From UBA5070 sp035352895 (GTDB lineage Bacteria > Fibrobacterota > Fibrobacteria > UBA5070), in the NCBI GenBank assembly GCA_035352895.1, contig DAOPYN010000020.1, positions 1 through 63,089 of the forward strand: a stretch of DNA of 63,089 nt, read 5' to 3'. This document shows positions 24,960-34,463 of the stretch, one piece after another. Under the pieces are notes generated by a model, which did no database searches, was not told where the DNA came from, and worked only from the letters and a program-made list of their open reading frames with translations. Numbering within the stretch: position 1 is the stretch's first letter; the number at the start of each line of letters is the position of its first letter. A program made the translations under genes and the position numbers.

Positions 24960-26405
24960 ATGGCCTACTCCCTTGTCATCGGACTCGAAGTCCACGCCCA
25001 GCTGTCCACCCGCACCAAGCTTTTCTGCGGTTGCGAACGTTCCTTCGGCGAAGAGCCCAACATGCACACCTGCCCGGTCTGCCTGGGCATGCCCGGAACC
25101 CTGCCGGTCCCCAACGCGCAGGCCGTGGAATACGCCATCCGCCTGGGACTCGCGCTGGGATGCCGCATCGACCACAATGCGCTGTTCACCCGCAAGAACT
25201 ACTTCTACCCCGACCTCCCCAAGGGCTACCAGATCACCCAGACCGGTGGCATGCCCATCTACGACCGCCCCATCTGCGTGGGCGGCCACATGCACCTTGC
25301 GGGCGAAGGCATCGACCGCCACGTGGAGATCGTGCGCATCCACATGGAAGAGGACGCGGGCAAGCTCATCCACGACCGCGGTCCGGATTCCCTGTTCGAC
25401 GCCAACCGTTGCGGGACACCGTTGTGCGAGGTGGTGACCGGCCCCGACATGCGCTCCATTCCCGAAGCCATCCTGTACCTGCAGCGACTCAAGCAGATCG
25501 TGGAGTACCTGGGAGTGTGCGACGGCAACATGGAGGAAGGCAACTTCCGCTGCGACGCCAACGTGAGCCTGCGCAAGGACGAGAACTCCCCCCTGGGCAC
25601 CCGCGTGGAGCTCAAGAACATGAACTCGTTCTCCAACATCGAGAAGGCCATCCAGATCGAGATCGTCCGCCAGGCGGAGATCTTGGACAACGGTGGCCAC
25701 ATCGTGCAGGAGACCCGCGCCTTCGACGTGGCCCGCGGCACCACGCGCAGCCTGCGCTCCAAGGAGGACGCCCACGACTACCGCTACTTCCCGGAGCCCG
25801 ACCTGGTCCCGCTCTCGGTGAGCGAGGCGATGGTGGAGAAGGTCCGCGCCGAAATGCCCGAACTCCCCGAAGCACGCGTGCGCCGCTACGTGGACACGCT
25901 GGGCCTGCCCGAATACGACGCCCGCGTGATCACCGCCGACAAGGCCCTGGCCGACTGGTACGAAGGGATCCTGAAGGCCGGAAGCCCCGCCAAGCAGGCC
26001 TCCAACTGGTTCATGGGCGAGGTCCTGCGCGTTCTCAAGGAAAGCGGGAAGTCCATCCAGGACCTGGCCTTCGGGCCGGCCCACATCGCCCAACTGATCG
26101 CGCGCATCGAGGACAAGACCATCAACGGCAAGATCGCCAAGGAGATCTTCTCGGAGATGTCGGAATCCGGCAAGACCCCGGACCTGATCATCGACGAGAA
26201 GGGGCTGCGCCAGGTCACCGACACCGGTGCGATCGACGCGGCCATCGCCGCGGTGATCGCCGCCAATCCCAAGGAACTGGCGGACTTCCGCAGCGGCAAG
26301 GACAAGCTCTTCGGGTTCTTCGTGGGGCAGGTCATGAGGGAAACCAAGGGCAAGGCCAACCCCGCCGTGGTCAACGACCTCCTGAAGAAGGCGTTGGCCG
26401 GGTGA
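24960..26405 (+). CDS. gatB: aspartyl/glutamyl-tRNA(Asn/Gln) amidotransferase subunit B
   Basis: GatB is the kinase/transamidase subunit that converts misacylated Asp-tRNA(Asn) or Glu-tRNA(Gln) into the correct species, using ammonia from GatA. The 481-residue length is normal. Clear markers are the start YSLVIGLEVHAQL, the zinc-type cysteines CGC...CPVCLGMPG near residues 22-50, and KNYFYPDLPKGYQITQ near 81, then HMEEDAGKLIH and the YRYFPEPDL segment near 279. The C-terminal Yqey-like tail (GKIAKEIFSEM, FFVGQVMRETKGKANP) binds tRNA. gatA and gatC are not next to it, so the complex is encoded at separate loci. The stop overlaps the GTG of the next gene. Confidence 0.97.
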   Translation: MAYSLVIGLEVHAQLSTRTKLFCGCERSFGEEPNMHTCPVCLGMPGTLPVPNAQAVEYAIRLGLALGCRIDHNALFTRKNYFYPDLPKGYQITQTGGMPIYDRPICVGGHMHLAGEGIDRHVEIVRIHMEEDAGKLIHDRGPDSLFDANRCGTPLCEVVTGPDMRSIPEAILYLQRLKQIVEYLGVCDGNMEEGNFRCDANVSLRKDENSPLGTRVELKNMNSFSNIEKAIQIEIVRQAEILDNGGHIVQETRAFDVARGTTRSLRSKEDAHDYRYFPEPDLVPLSVSEAMVEKVRAEMPELPEARVRRYVDTLGLPEYDARVITADKALADWYEGILKAGSPAKQASNWFMGEVLRVLKESGKSIQDLAFGPAHIAQLIARIEDKTINGKIAKEIFSEMSESGKTPDLIIDEKGLRQVTDTGAIDAAIAAVIAANPKELADFRSGKDKLFGFFVGQVMRETKGKANPAVVNDLLKKALAG

Positions 26406-26761
26406 TAGCCGCCCTGGGGGTCGCATTCGCCTTGGTCTCGGCTCCCGTCGGGTCCAAGAGCGGTCTGCGCAGCCATTCCGCCCCGGACACCGGCCGCGCC
26501 GTGGCCGCCCGCGCGGTGGTCGCGCCCCTGACCGACACCGCGAAGGCTCCAGCGACCGCCACCAAGACGGTGGCACCGGCTCCAGCGGCCACGGATTCCG
26601 GACCCATCGTCGCGGCCTGGGCCGTGCGGGACACCGCCGAGGTCCACCATCTGCCGCCCCGCACCCTTCCGTTGAAGCGCCAGATGATGTTCGCCGGAGG
26701 CTTCATGGTGTTCATCGCCCTGATGATGACCAGCCTCCAGAACTTCAACCCCAACGACTGA
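26402..26761 (+). CDS. small Ala/Thr-rich protein with a C-terminal membrane helix
   Basis: The 119-residue frame begins with GTG at 26402 overlapping the gatB TGA (GTGA), an overlap style used repeatedly in this window. The N-terminus is hydrophobic (IAALGVAFALVSAPVG) and may be a signal or anchor. A low-complexity Ala/Thr/Pro stretch spans about residues 20-70, and one transmembrane helix (MMFAGGFMVFIALMMTSL) lies near the C-terminus, which ends NFNPND. I know no family for it. It sits between gatB and a methyltransferase gene in what looks like one transcription unit. Composition matches the neighbours, so it is probably native, but coding is supported mainly by the overlap and the clean membrane segment. 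Confidence 0.55.
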   Translation: MIAALGVAFALVSAPVGSKSGLRSHSAPDTGRAVAARAVVAPLTDTAKAPATATKTVAPAPAATDSGPIVAAWAVRDTAEVHHLPPRTLPLKRQMMFAGGFMVFIALMMTSLQNFNPND

Positions 26762-26768
26762 GAAGGTC

Positions 26769-27992
26769 TTGGACCTCTCCGATCTCGACTACCTGCGGGG
26801 GGAGGGCGCGGCCCTGTTGGCCCGCTGGACCCTGGAAGGCCCCGACGACCCGTTGCGCTCCGTCCAGGGCCTGCGCAAGCTCGCCACGCCCGCGCAGAGC
26901 ACCCTGATCCAGGAGCAGGTGGTCCTGCGCCGCCGCTTTTCGCGCAAGTTCGGCCCCCAGGCGCTCGCCATGCTGTTCACCCGGAAACTGTCCGAACAGG
27001 CCTCGGGCCCCGAAGTGGCCGTCTACAAGGCCCAGCGCATGTTCCAGGCCGGAGTGCGCTCGGTGGCCGACCTCTGCTGCGGACTGGGAGGAGACGCGGC
27101 CGTGTTCGCCGGGCAGGGAATGGACGTGCACCTGGTGGACGCCGACCCCGTGGCGGTGGAACTTTCCAGACACAATCTGTCCGTTCGCGGGCTGGCCCCG
27201 GCCTCCTGGCAGACATCCTTCTTGCCGGGATTCGCCACCCCCCTGGCCACCGACGCATTCCACCTGGACCCCGATCGTCGCGCCAAGGGGCGCGAACAAG
27301 GCGAAGATCGATGGGACGACAAGGGACTGTCACCGGATTCCGACGGCATCCGGAAGATCGCCGAGCGCTTTCCGCGGGGGGCAGTGAAGCTCCCGACCGC
27401 CGCCCCCGTGGGGTTCCTGGAGATCCCGGGGGAGCACCAGTACCTGGGGGTCCACGACGAACTGCGCGAGCTGGTGCTGTGGACCGGCGACCTGGCGCGT
27501 CCGGGAGCGCTCTCTGTGGCGGAATTTCGCGACGGACTCTGGGAGAGCTACGCATCCACCGTCGCCGACGCGCAGGACGCCTTTTCCGAGGACCCGGCCG
27601 AATCTCCCGGAGCGTGGATCCACGAACCCGTGAAGGCCTTGGTGCGCAGCCACCTGTTCGCCGCCTGGGGGCGCGAGCGGGGGCTTTCGCTGCTGGACAA
27701 TTCCATGGCCTGGCTCACCGGAACGGCGGTGGACAGCCGCCTGGTGAAATCCTACCGGGTGCTGGCCCATGCTCCGCTGAAGGCCGGAGCGGAAGAAGCC
27801 TTGTTCCGGGAGGCGGGACGCTCCTGCGCGGCGGTGAAGAAACGCGGCGTGGCCGTGGTCCCGGACCAGATGATGCGCAGGCTAGCGGGACTGGCCGGAG
27901 AAGGTGCCACCCTCTGCTACCTGCGGTTTCGCGGCGTGAAATGGGTGGTCGTCGCCGAACCCCTGGACCGCACCGCCGCGGAGCCGTCGTGA
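26769..27992 (+). CDS. class I SAM-dependent methyltransferase with THUMP-like C-terminal domain
   Basis: This 407-residue protein has a helical N-terminal part (1-95) with RRRFSRKFG and LFTRKLSEQAS. A SAM-binding motif VADLCCGLGGDAAVFA follows at about 99-114, then acidic VHLVDADPVAVELS. The C-terminal region, with WIHEPVKALVRSHL, KSYRVLAHAPLK and RRGVAVV-like patterns, resembles the THUMP-like domain found in an uncharacterised group of bacterial methyltransferases thought to act on RNA; target and base are unknown. The start is TTG at 26769 with AAGG close upstream. The stop overlaps the next start (GTGA), coupling it to thiL. Confidence 0.82.
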   Translation: MDLSDLDYLRGEGAALLARWTLEGPDDPLRSVQGLRKLATPAQSTLIQEQVVLRRRFSRKFGPQALAMLFTRKLSEQASGPEVAVYKAQRMFQAGVRSVADLCCGLGGDAAVFAGQGMDVHLVDADPVAVELSRHNLSVRGLAPASWQTSFLPGFATPLATDAFHLDPDRRAKGREQGEDRWDDKGLSPDSDGIRKIAERFPRGAVKLPTAAPVGFLEIPGEHQYLGVHDELRELVLWTGDLARPGALSVAEFRDGLWESYASTVADAQDAFSEDPAESPGAWIHEPVKALVRSHLFAAWGRERGLSLLDNSMAWLTGTAVDSRLVKSYRVLAHAPLKAGAEEALFREAGRSCAAVKKRGVAVVPDQMMRRLAGLAGEGATLCYLRFRGVKWVVVAEPLDRTAAEPS

Positions 27993-28924
27993 ACCACCGC
28001 GACAGCGCGGAGTTCCACCGCATCGCGCGATCGTTCCCCTGGACCACCGATGGCCGGGGCGTGGGCGACGATGCCGCCTGGGTGGGCGAGCGAGGCCTGT
28101 TCTGCTGCGACGCGCTGGCCGAGGATGTGCATTTCCGCTGGGATTGGTCCAGCCCCCGCGACGTGGGGTACAAGTGCGTGGTGGCCAACGTGGCGGACAT
28201 CGTCTGCACCGGTGGGCGCCCGCTCCATGCGGTGTGGTCGGTGGGGATGGGACGGGATTGGTCGGATTCCGTGTTCCAGGAGCTTTGCGAAGGCGCCTTG
28301 GAGGCATGCCAGGCCACCGGAGTGCACCTGGTGGGTGGAGACACCGTGCGGTGCCGGGACAAGGGATTCGTGAGCCTGGCCCTGTGGGGCGAACTCCACG
28401 ATGCGCGTCCCTGGTTGCGATCCGGCGCACGCGCCGGCGACCAATTGGTGGTCCTGGGGTCGCTCGGGCTTTCCGCATCGGGTCTGGCCGCCCTCCACAA
28501 CGGACTCGACCGCGAAGAGGCGTTTTGTCGTCTGGTGGAGGTCCATCGACGCCCCCGGCCCGTGGGCATGGATCTCCCAGCCGCATTCCGGCAGGCGGTC
28601 CACGCGGGAATCGACCTGTCGGACGGGCTGTCCTCGGAATGCGAACACCTCGCTCGATCCAGCGGAGTGCGGCTGATCCTGGACCTGGCGCATCTGACGC
28701 CGGACCCCATGCAAATCGCATTGGGACAACGACTTGGCTTCGACCCGATGGAATGGATCCTCCATGGCGGGGAAGACCATTCCCTTCTGCTTTGCGTGGA
28801 TCCGCAGGCACCCCTTCCCCAAGGGGTTTCGCGGATCGGCAGGATCGAAACCGGTTCGGGCGTGTGGGTGTCCGAAAACGGTAGAATCGAGTCCTTGCCC
28901 TCGCGCGCCTGGGACCACGTTTGA
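27989..28924 (+). CDS. thiL: thiamine-monophosphate kinase
   Basis: ThiL phosphorylates thiamine monophosphate to the cofactor thiamine diphosphate using ATP. The 311-residue product has the family's markers: VGDDAAW near residue 25, the metal-binding CDALAEDVHFRW near 41, and NVADIVCTGGRPLH near 65. VHLVGGDTVR lies near 112, DLSDGLSSECEHLA near 207, and a C-terminal HGGEDHSLLL segment near 255. GTG at 27989 overlaps the previous stop and sets the start; the N-terminus is slightly short for the family. No other thiamine genes are nearby. Confidence 0.93.
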   Translation: MNHRDSAEFHRIARSFPWTTDGRGVGDDAAWVGERGLFCCDALAEDVHFRWDWSSPRDVGYKCVVANVADIVCTGGRPLHAVWSVGMGRDWSDSVFQELCEGALEACQATGVHLVGGDTVRCRDKGFVSLALWGELHDARPWLRSGARAGDQLVVLGSLGLSASGLAALHNGLDREEAFCRLVEVHRRPRPVGMDLPAAFRQAVHAGIDLSDGLSSECEHLARSSGVRLILDLAHLTPDPMQIALGQRLGFDPMEWILHGGEDHSLLLCVDPQAPLPQGVSRIGRIETGSGVWVSENGRIESLPSRAWDHV

Positions 28925-29000
28925 CCCGATAGGTCGATGCAGTCTGGGCGTCGCGCCTTCGGATGGCTAAACTTCCCTATACCTCACACTACGGAACTCC

Positions 29001-30899
29001 ATGGCCCAGAGACGTCGCCGCAAGAAAATCGGAGAAATCCTCCTCGCCCAAGGGATGATCAACCAGGCCGTGCTCGACCAGGCCATGGAGGAACACAAGC
29101 GGACCGGCACCAGCCTGGGGACGGTTCTTGTCCAGATGGGGCACATCACCCAGGACACGCTGGAAAGCGTCCTGGGCCTGCAGCTGGAACTGACCGGGCA
29201 GCGCAAGCGCCTGGGCGAGATTTTGGTGGACCAGGGCTTCATGACCGACGCCCAGATCGGGGCTGCCCTGGAGGAGCAGAAGCGCTCCGGCAAGCAGTTG
29301 GGCAAGGTCCTGGTGGAGAAGGGCTTCATCGACGAGAACAAGCTTCTCGACGTGATCTCCGCGCAGATCGACGTGCAGCGGGTGATCCTGGACAACATCA
29401 ACCTGGACCCGGCCATCGTGAAGCTGGTTCCCCAGGAGATGGCCCGCTCCTACAAGGTGGTCCCCATCTTCGAGCGCGACAACGTGCTGACGGTGGCCAT
29501 GGCCGATCCGTCCAACCTGCGGACCCTGGACCACATCAAGTTCAAGACCGGGCACGAAGTCGAGCCCATGCTCGCCACCGAAAAGGAGATCCTTTCGGCG
29601 ATCGACAAGATCTACTCGGCGGCCAGCACGGGGAACCTGCAGGAGATGTTCGCTGGCCTGCAGGGCGACGACAAGGAACTGGAAGTCGTCAAGAACCAGG
29701 TCGAGGAGGAACAGCTCGCCGACGAGGAAGGTCGGCAGGTCGTCAAGATCGTGAACATCATCATCAACGAAGCCATCTCCTCCGGCGCCTCGGACATCCA
29801 TCTGGAGCCGCAGGAAACCCACCTGAGGCTTCGCTACCGCATCGACGGCGACCTGGTGGAGAAACCCCAGATCCCCGCCAAGCTGATGAACCAGATCATC
29901 TCGCGCCTGAAGGTGCTGGCCAGCATGGACATCGCGGAAAAGCGCCGCCCCCTGGACGGACGCTTCACGATCAAGCACAACGGCAAGGAAGTGGACCTTC
30001 GCGTCAGCTCCTTCCCCACCATGCTCCGCCAGCGCGGCGTCGCGGAAAAGATCGTGATGCGAATCCTCGATCCGAACGCCAACAACATCCCGCTGGAGAA
30101 GATGGGCATGGCCCCGCGGATGTACGAGACCTTCGAAGAGATGATCAACATGCCCGACGGGATCATCCTCGTCACGGGCCCCACGGGATCGGGAAAATCC
30201 TCCACCCTGTATTCCTGCATCCGCAAGGTCCTCACTCCGGAAGTCAACATCGTGACCATGGAAGACCCCGTGGAAATGAACATTCCCGGAGTCAGCCAGG
30301 GCCAGATCAACAACGCGGCCGGCTTCACCTTCGCCGCCGGTATCCGGTCCATCCTCCGCCAGGACCCGGACATCATCATGCTCGGTGAGATGCGCGACAA
30401 GGAAACCGCCGAGATGGCCGTGCAAGCCGCCCTGACCGGTCACCTGGTGTTTTCCACGCTGCACACCAACGACTCTCCCGGCGCCTTCACGCGTCTTCTG
30501 GACATGGGCCTGGAGCCCTTCCTGGTGGCCTCCTGCGTGAAGGGAATCCTGGCGCAGCGCCTGGTGCGCCGGATCTGCCCCAAGTGCCGCGAAGAAAAGA
30601 TCTACCCCGACGACACCCTCATCCGCATCGGCATCCGCCCCGGCACGAGGTTCTTCGTGGGCAAGGGCTGCAGGAACTGCCAGGGCTCCGGCTACCGGGG
30701 TCGCATGGGCATCTTCGAGCTCATGGCCCCGGACGAGAACGTGCGCGGAATGGTCCTGGCCCGCGAGAGCTCGGACGTCATCAAGGCCTACGCCAAGACC
30801 AAGGGGATGATCACCCTTCGCCGTGACGGCCTCGAGAAAGCCCTCCAGGGCCTCACCACCATCGAACAGGTCATCGCCGCCTCCCAGGCCGATACCTAG
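29001..30899 (+). CDS. pilB: PilB/GspE-family type IV pilus or type II secretion assembly ATPase
   Basis: This 632-residue cytoplasmic ATPase powers extension of a type IV pilus or pseudopilus. Its N-terminal part has repeated MshEN-like motifs (KKIGEILLAQGMI near residue 8, KRLGEILVDQGFM near 69, KQLGKVLVEKGFID near 101). The catalytic half has DIHLEP near 264, Walker A GPTGSGKSST near 393, and MEDPVE with HTNDSP as Asp- and His-box elements. Walker B is IIMLGEMRDKETAEMA. A four-cysteine zinc site (CPKC...CRNCQGSGYRGRMG) lies near 527-565, as in PilB and GspE. No other pilus gene lies in the window, so I cannot choose firmly between PilB and GspE. The helicase gene begins nine bases downstream. 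Confidence 0.93.
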   Translation: MAQRRRRKKIGEILLAQGMINQAVLDQAMEEHKRTGTSLGTVLVQMGHITQDTLESVLGLQLELTGQRKRLGEILVDQGFMTDAQIGAALEEQKRSGKQLGKVLVEKGFIDENKLLDVISAQIDVQRVILDNINLDPAIVKLVPQEMARSYKVVPIFERDNVLTVAMADPSNLRTLDHIKFKTGHEVEPMLATEKEILSAIDKIYSAASTGNLQEMFAGLQGDDKELEVVKNQVEEEQLADEEGRQVVKIVNIIINEAISSGASDIHLEPQETHLRLRYRIDGDLVEKPQIPAKLMNQIISRLKVLASMDIAEKRRPLDGRFTIKHNGKEVDLRVSSFPTMLRQRGVAEKIVMRILDPNANNIPLEKMGMAPRMYETFEEMINMPDGIILVTGPTGSGKSSTLYSCIRKVLTPEVNIVTMEDPVEMNIPGVSQGQINNAAGFTFAAGIRSILRQDPDIIMLGEMRDKETAEMAVQAALTGHLVFSTLHTNDSPGAFTRLLDMGLEPFLVASCVKGILAQRLVRRICPKCREEKIYPDDTLIRIGIRPGTRFFVGKGCRNCQGSGYRGRMGIFELMAPDENVRGMVLARESSDVIKAYAKTKGMITLRRDGLEKALQGLTTIEQVIAASQADT

Positions 30900-30907
30900 G
30901 AGAATCC

Positions 30908-33268
30908 ATGACCCTCGAAGAACGCGTCCGCGCCGAGCTCAACCCGGCGCAGGCGGAAGCCGTCCTCGTCAACGACCGCCCCCAGCTGATCCTCGCGGGA
31001 GCCGGATCTGGCAAGACCCGCGTGCTCACCTGGAAGATCGCCTGGTTGATCAGCGGACTGGGACGCAAGCCCTGGGAGATCGTGGCCCTCACCTTCACGA
31101 ACAAGGCCGCCCGCGAGATGCGCGAGCGCGCCGAAAAGCTCATGGGTACCTCCGCGCCCGAGTGGATGGGCACGTTCCACGGCATCTGCGCCAGGATCCT
31201 GCGCCGCGACGGAGGCCACCTGGGCTACGGCGACGCGTTCACCATCTACGACGACGACGACCAGCGCAAGGTGATCGTGGAGGCCTGCGACAAGCTCTCC
31301 ATCAAGACCCCCACTCCGGACGTTTTCCGTCGCATCATCTCAAGCGCAAAGAACCGCGACGAGGGCCCCGAGCATCTGGCCGCCGCCTTCGATCCGGTCA
31401 GCAAGAACGCCGCGAAGGTGATGGACCACTACCAGAAGGCGCTCAAGGCCGCCGACGCCATGGACTTCGACGACCTGCTCCTGAACACGCTGGACCTGTT
31501 CCGGCGCTTTCCCGAGCGCGAGGAGGCCTGGCGCAAACGGTTCGGGTACATCCTCATCGACGAGTACCAGGACACCAACAGCGTCCAGTACCAGATCGTC
31601 AAGCGCCTGGCCACCCATGGGCGGATCATGGTGGTGGGCGACGACGACCAGTCCATCTATTCCTGGCGCGGGGCCGACATCCAGAACATCCTGGACTTCG
31701 AGAAGGACTACCCCGGCGCCCATGTGGTGAAGCTGGAACAGAACTACCGCAGCACGGCCAACATCCTGAAGGTGGCGGGCAGCGTCATCAAGAACAACAA
31801 GGGGCGCAAGGAAAAGACCCTCTGGACGGCCGCCGAAGCCGGCGAGAAGGTGTCTCTGTGGACCGAGGAGGACGAGATCTCCGAAGGCCGCCGCTGCGCC
31901 CAGCTGGTGCGCGACGCGCTGGCCGCCGGCAAGTCCGCCGCGGTGCTCTACCGCACCAACAGCCAGTCGCGGGCGGTGGAAGAAGGCATGCGCCGCGAAG
32001 GCGTCCCCTACGTGATGATCGGCGGGACGCGGTTCTACGACCGCACCGAGGTGAAGAACGCCATCGCCTGGCTGCGGCTCCTGGTGAACCCCAAGGATTT
32101 CCGCGCCTTGGAACGGGCCGTGCAGGCCCCCCGACGCGGCATCGGCGAGAAGACGCTGGAGCTCTACCGCGCCCAGGCCGACCAGCGCCACGGCGGGGAT
32201 CTGATCGAGGCCCTGTGCGGCGAACCGCCGGAAGGGGTGCGCGGCTCCAAGGCCACGGGCATGGGCGAAATCCTGCGCAAATGGCAGTGGGCCATGAAGG
32301 AGGAGGTGGCTCTCGCCGAGATCGTGGAGCGGGCCATCGTGGATTCCGGCCTGGAGGCCTCGCTGGAAGCCGAGGACACCGACGAGGCCAAGGAACGGCT
32401 TTCCAACCTGCAGGAACTCGTGTCCGCGGCGGCGGCCTTCGCCGAGCGCAATCCCGAGGGTGGCCTGAAGGGATTCCTGGAGGAAGTCGCGCTGGTTTCC
32501 GACGCCGACACCAAGAATCCCGACGACAACTCCGTGGTGCTGATGACCCTGCACACCTCCAAGGGTCTGGAATACGACCTGGTCTGCCTGGCCGGCTGCG
32601 ACGAGGGGCTGTTTCCCATGCTGCGCACCGACGGCGGCGCGGAGGCCCTGGAAGAGGAGCGGCGCCTGTTCTACGTGGGCTCCACCCGTGCCAGACAGAA
32701 ACTGCACCTGTTTTCGACCCGCGTGCGGACCCGCTTCGGCATCCGCGACGCCTGCATCCCCAGCCGGTTCCTGGACGAGATCGACCAGGACGTGCTGGAG
32801 TACGAGGGAGCCGGCAGGAAGGTGATCTCCGGATCCGATCCGGACCGTCCCGACCGCCAGGGAAGCTTCTCCGGAGGCTTCGGAGGCGGGTTCCGCCCCC
32901 AGGCCCGCCGTCCCGCCTTCCCTCCCGGATCCCTGCGCAGCCAGTCCCGCAGCGACGCTCCCCCACCGCGCACCTCCCGGGGGATCACCACCGGAGGACC
33001 CGCGGTGGGATTGCCCTCCGGCCGGACCTCCACCTGGAACTCCGACCAGCAAGCCTCGCGCCCGGAACCCTTCCCCGACTACGAATCGGAGAACCAGGCC
33101 GCGGGTGGCTCCTACCAGGTGGGCATGCGCGTGCGCCATCCCAAGTTCGGGATGGGCCGCGTGGAGAAGATCCACGGCAGCGGCGCCGCGGCGCGTCTGG
33201 ACGTGAAGTTCGCCTCCGAGACCAAACGCCTGGTGGCGGCGGCGGCGGGCCTCACGATCGTGGGGTGA
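30908..33268 (+). CDS. pcrA: PcrA/UvrD-type superfamily 1 DNA helicase
   Basis: This is a 786-residue 3'-5' DNA helicase for repair and conflict resolution. The motifs are in order: LNPAQAEAV near residue 14, Walker A AGAGSGKTR near 32, GTFHGICARILRR near 90, DEYQDTN near 218, VGDDDQSIYSWRGAD near 241, QNYRST near 278, and MTLHTSKGLEYDLV near 540. YVGSTRARQKLHLF follows near 590. A disordered Gly/Ser/Pro-rich linker (about 650-730) leads to the C-terminal Tudor-like domain (VGMRVRHPKFGMGRVEKI), which in PcrA/UvrD contacts RNA polymerase. An AGGAG ribosome site precedes the ATG. Confidence 0.95.
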   Translation: MTLEERVRAELNPAQAEAVLVNDRPQLILAGAGSGKTRVLTWKIAWLISGLGRKPWEIVALTFTNKAAREMRERAEKLMGTSAPEWMGTFHGICARILRRDGGHLGYGDAFTIYDDDDQRKVIVEACDKLSIKTPTPDVFRRIISSAKNRDEGPEHLAAAFDPVSKNAAKVMDHYQKALKAADAMDFDDLLLNTLDLFRRFPEREEAWRKRFGYILIDEYQDTNSVQYQIVKRLATHGRIMVVGDDDQSIYSWRGADIQNILDFEKDYPGAHVVKLEQNYRSTANILKVAGSVIKNNKGRKEKTLWTAAEAGEKVSLWTEEDEISEGRRCAQLVRDALAAGKSAAVLYRTNSQSRAVEEGMRREGVPYVMIGGTRFYDRTEVKNAIAWLRLLVNPKDFRALERAVQAPRRGIGEKTLELYRAQADQRHGGDLIEALCGEPPEGVRGSKATGMGEILRKWQWAMKEEVALAEIVERAIVDSGLEASLEAEDTDEAKERLSNLQELVSAAAAFAERNPEGGLKGFLEEVALVSDADTKNPDDNSVVLMTLHTSKGLEYDLVCLAGCDEGLFPMLRTDGGAEALEEERRLFYVGSTRARQKLHLFSTRVRTRFGIRDACIPSRFLDEIDQDVLEYEGAGRKVISGSDPDRPDRQGSFSGGFGGGFRPQARRPAFPPGSLRSQSRSDAPPPRTSRGITTGGPAVGLPSGRTSTWNSDQQASRPEPFPDYESENQAAGGSYQVGMRVRHPKFGMGRVEKIHGSGAAARLDVKFASETKRLVAAAAGLTIVG

Positions 33269-33437
33269 TGGTCGTAGGAATCGCTGACCCGTAGGCATCC
33301 GCCGGAAATCGTCCTCCAACGTTCAGGACGGCTCCCGACTTGCGGATCGCGCCTCCCGTGAGGTAAATTTCGGGGTGGTGTGATATGCCGCAGGGGAACG
33401 CCCAGCCCATCCCCTCCACAGCCTGGAGTCGAATCCG

Positions 33438-34463
33438 ATGTTTCTCCGTAACCGCCACCTCTGGATCCTCCCTCTGGCCTTCGCCTTTGTGGCATCCTGC
33501 GACCCCAACGTGACCATCGAGGAGGAGCCTGCCAAGGAAACCCCTCCCGTGCAGGTCGCTTTCGATCCGACGCTCGTTCCAGGAATCCTCTACCGCTATG
33601 GTCAATTCGTCGCCCCGTTCGCCGATGTGGTGCAAGCACCGGATTCCGCCACGCTCTGGTGGGGACCGGACTCCTCGAAGCTGGTGAAGCTCACATCGAA
33701 CACGATCTGGATCTCCAAATCCACCGTGTTTTGGATCCAGGCGCGCCGGAGCAAGACCTGGGGCCCCAAGATCGACGTCAACCTGGCCATCCGCAACCAG
33801 ATCGATTTCGCCGACGACGATCCGCAGGCGCAATACGCCGACAATGCCGAATACACCCTGAAACTGAAGAACATCCGCGTTCTGGGCTTCGGATGGGCGA
33901 CCACTGGCTCCGCTCTGGAGTTTTCCAAGGAACTGGCCACCAGCGGTCTGACCGGGCTCAACCTCAAGTACACCTTGAAGGGGAAATACCCCAGCGTCGG
34001 AGTCGGCTTGAAGATCGGAGGCGCCATCGATTCGCTGGGACCCAACCGCGGAAACTGGGGCATCGACATGGACTCGGTGCAGACCATGGACTTCAAATTC
34101 GATGCTTCCGGACTCGCCACGGCCTCCACCAAGGTGATCCTCAAGGTGGGATCGATGGATCCCGTCTACAGCACCGCCTGCAACAAGGGCATCTGCCTGC
34201 AGTACCAGCTTCCCGACGGTGTCCTTGCCTCCGGCATGACGAGCCTTCAGCTGGACCAATTCAGCTATCCCGCCTGGTCCGCACCGGCCGATCGTCCCCT
34301 CACCGCACGTTCCGAGATCCTGCGACGCGGGAACGGCATCCTGTTCTCGGTCGAGTCGGTCAGCGATACCGTCGCCACGATCAGCGGCACGCTCAAGATC
34401 TTCTCGCTGCAATTTGCCAGCACCCCAGCCATCGCTCCGTACGGAGCGATCACGGCTCCTTGA
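33438..34463 (+). CDS. lipoprotein of unknown function
   Basis: This 341-residue protein has a lipoprotein signal ending in VASC (Cys at about residue 21), then an acidic linker and a beta-rich domain. The sequence (LKNIRVLGFGW, LKYTLKGKYPSVGVGLKIG, LQLDQFSYPAW near the end) resembles jelly-roll carbohydrate-binding or surface proteins of this phylum, but I cannot name a family. It is a single gene after the helicase with about 170 bases of leader. Its last 14 bases overlap the end of the convergent ligase gene, so there is no room for a bidirectional terminator. Confidence 0.8.
   Translation: MFLRNRHLWILPLAFAFVASCDPNVTIEEEPAKETPPVQVAFDPTLVPGILYRYGQFVAPFADVVQAPDSATLWWGPDSSKLVKLTSNTIWISKSTVFWIQARRSKTWGPKIDVNLAIRNQIDFADDDPQAQYADNAEYTLKLKNIRVLGFGWATTGSALEFSKELATSGLTGLNLKYTLKGKYPSVGVGLKIGGAIDSLGPNRGNWGIDMDSVQTMDFKFDASGLATASTKVILKVGSMDPVYSTACNKGICLQYQLPDGVLASGMTSLQLDQFSYPAWSAPADRPLTARSEILRRGNGILFSVESVSDTVATISGTLKIFSLQFASTPAIAPYGAITAP

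Noticed and set aside
24900..26576. Upstream extension of the lipoprotein frame (750 codons) opposite gatB
   Set aside because: The part before 24881 is antisense to gatB; the lipoprotein signal at 24881 marks the real start.
30823..33294. 823-codon open frame in another register of the helicase gene
   Set aside because: Arg/Pro/Gly-rich shadow of pcrA; the overlapping frame has all helicase motifs.
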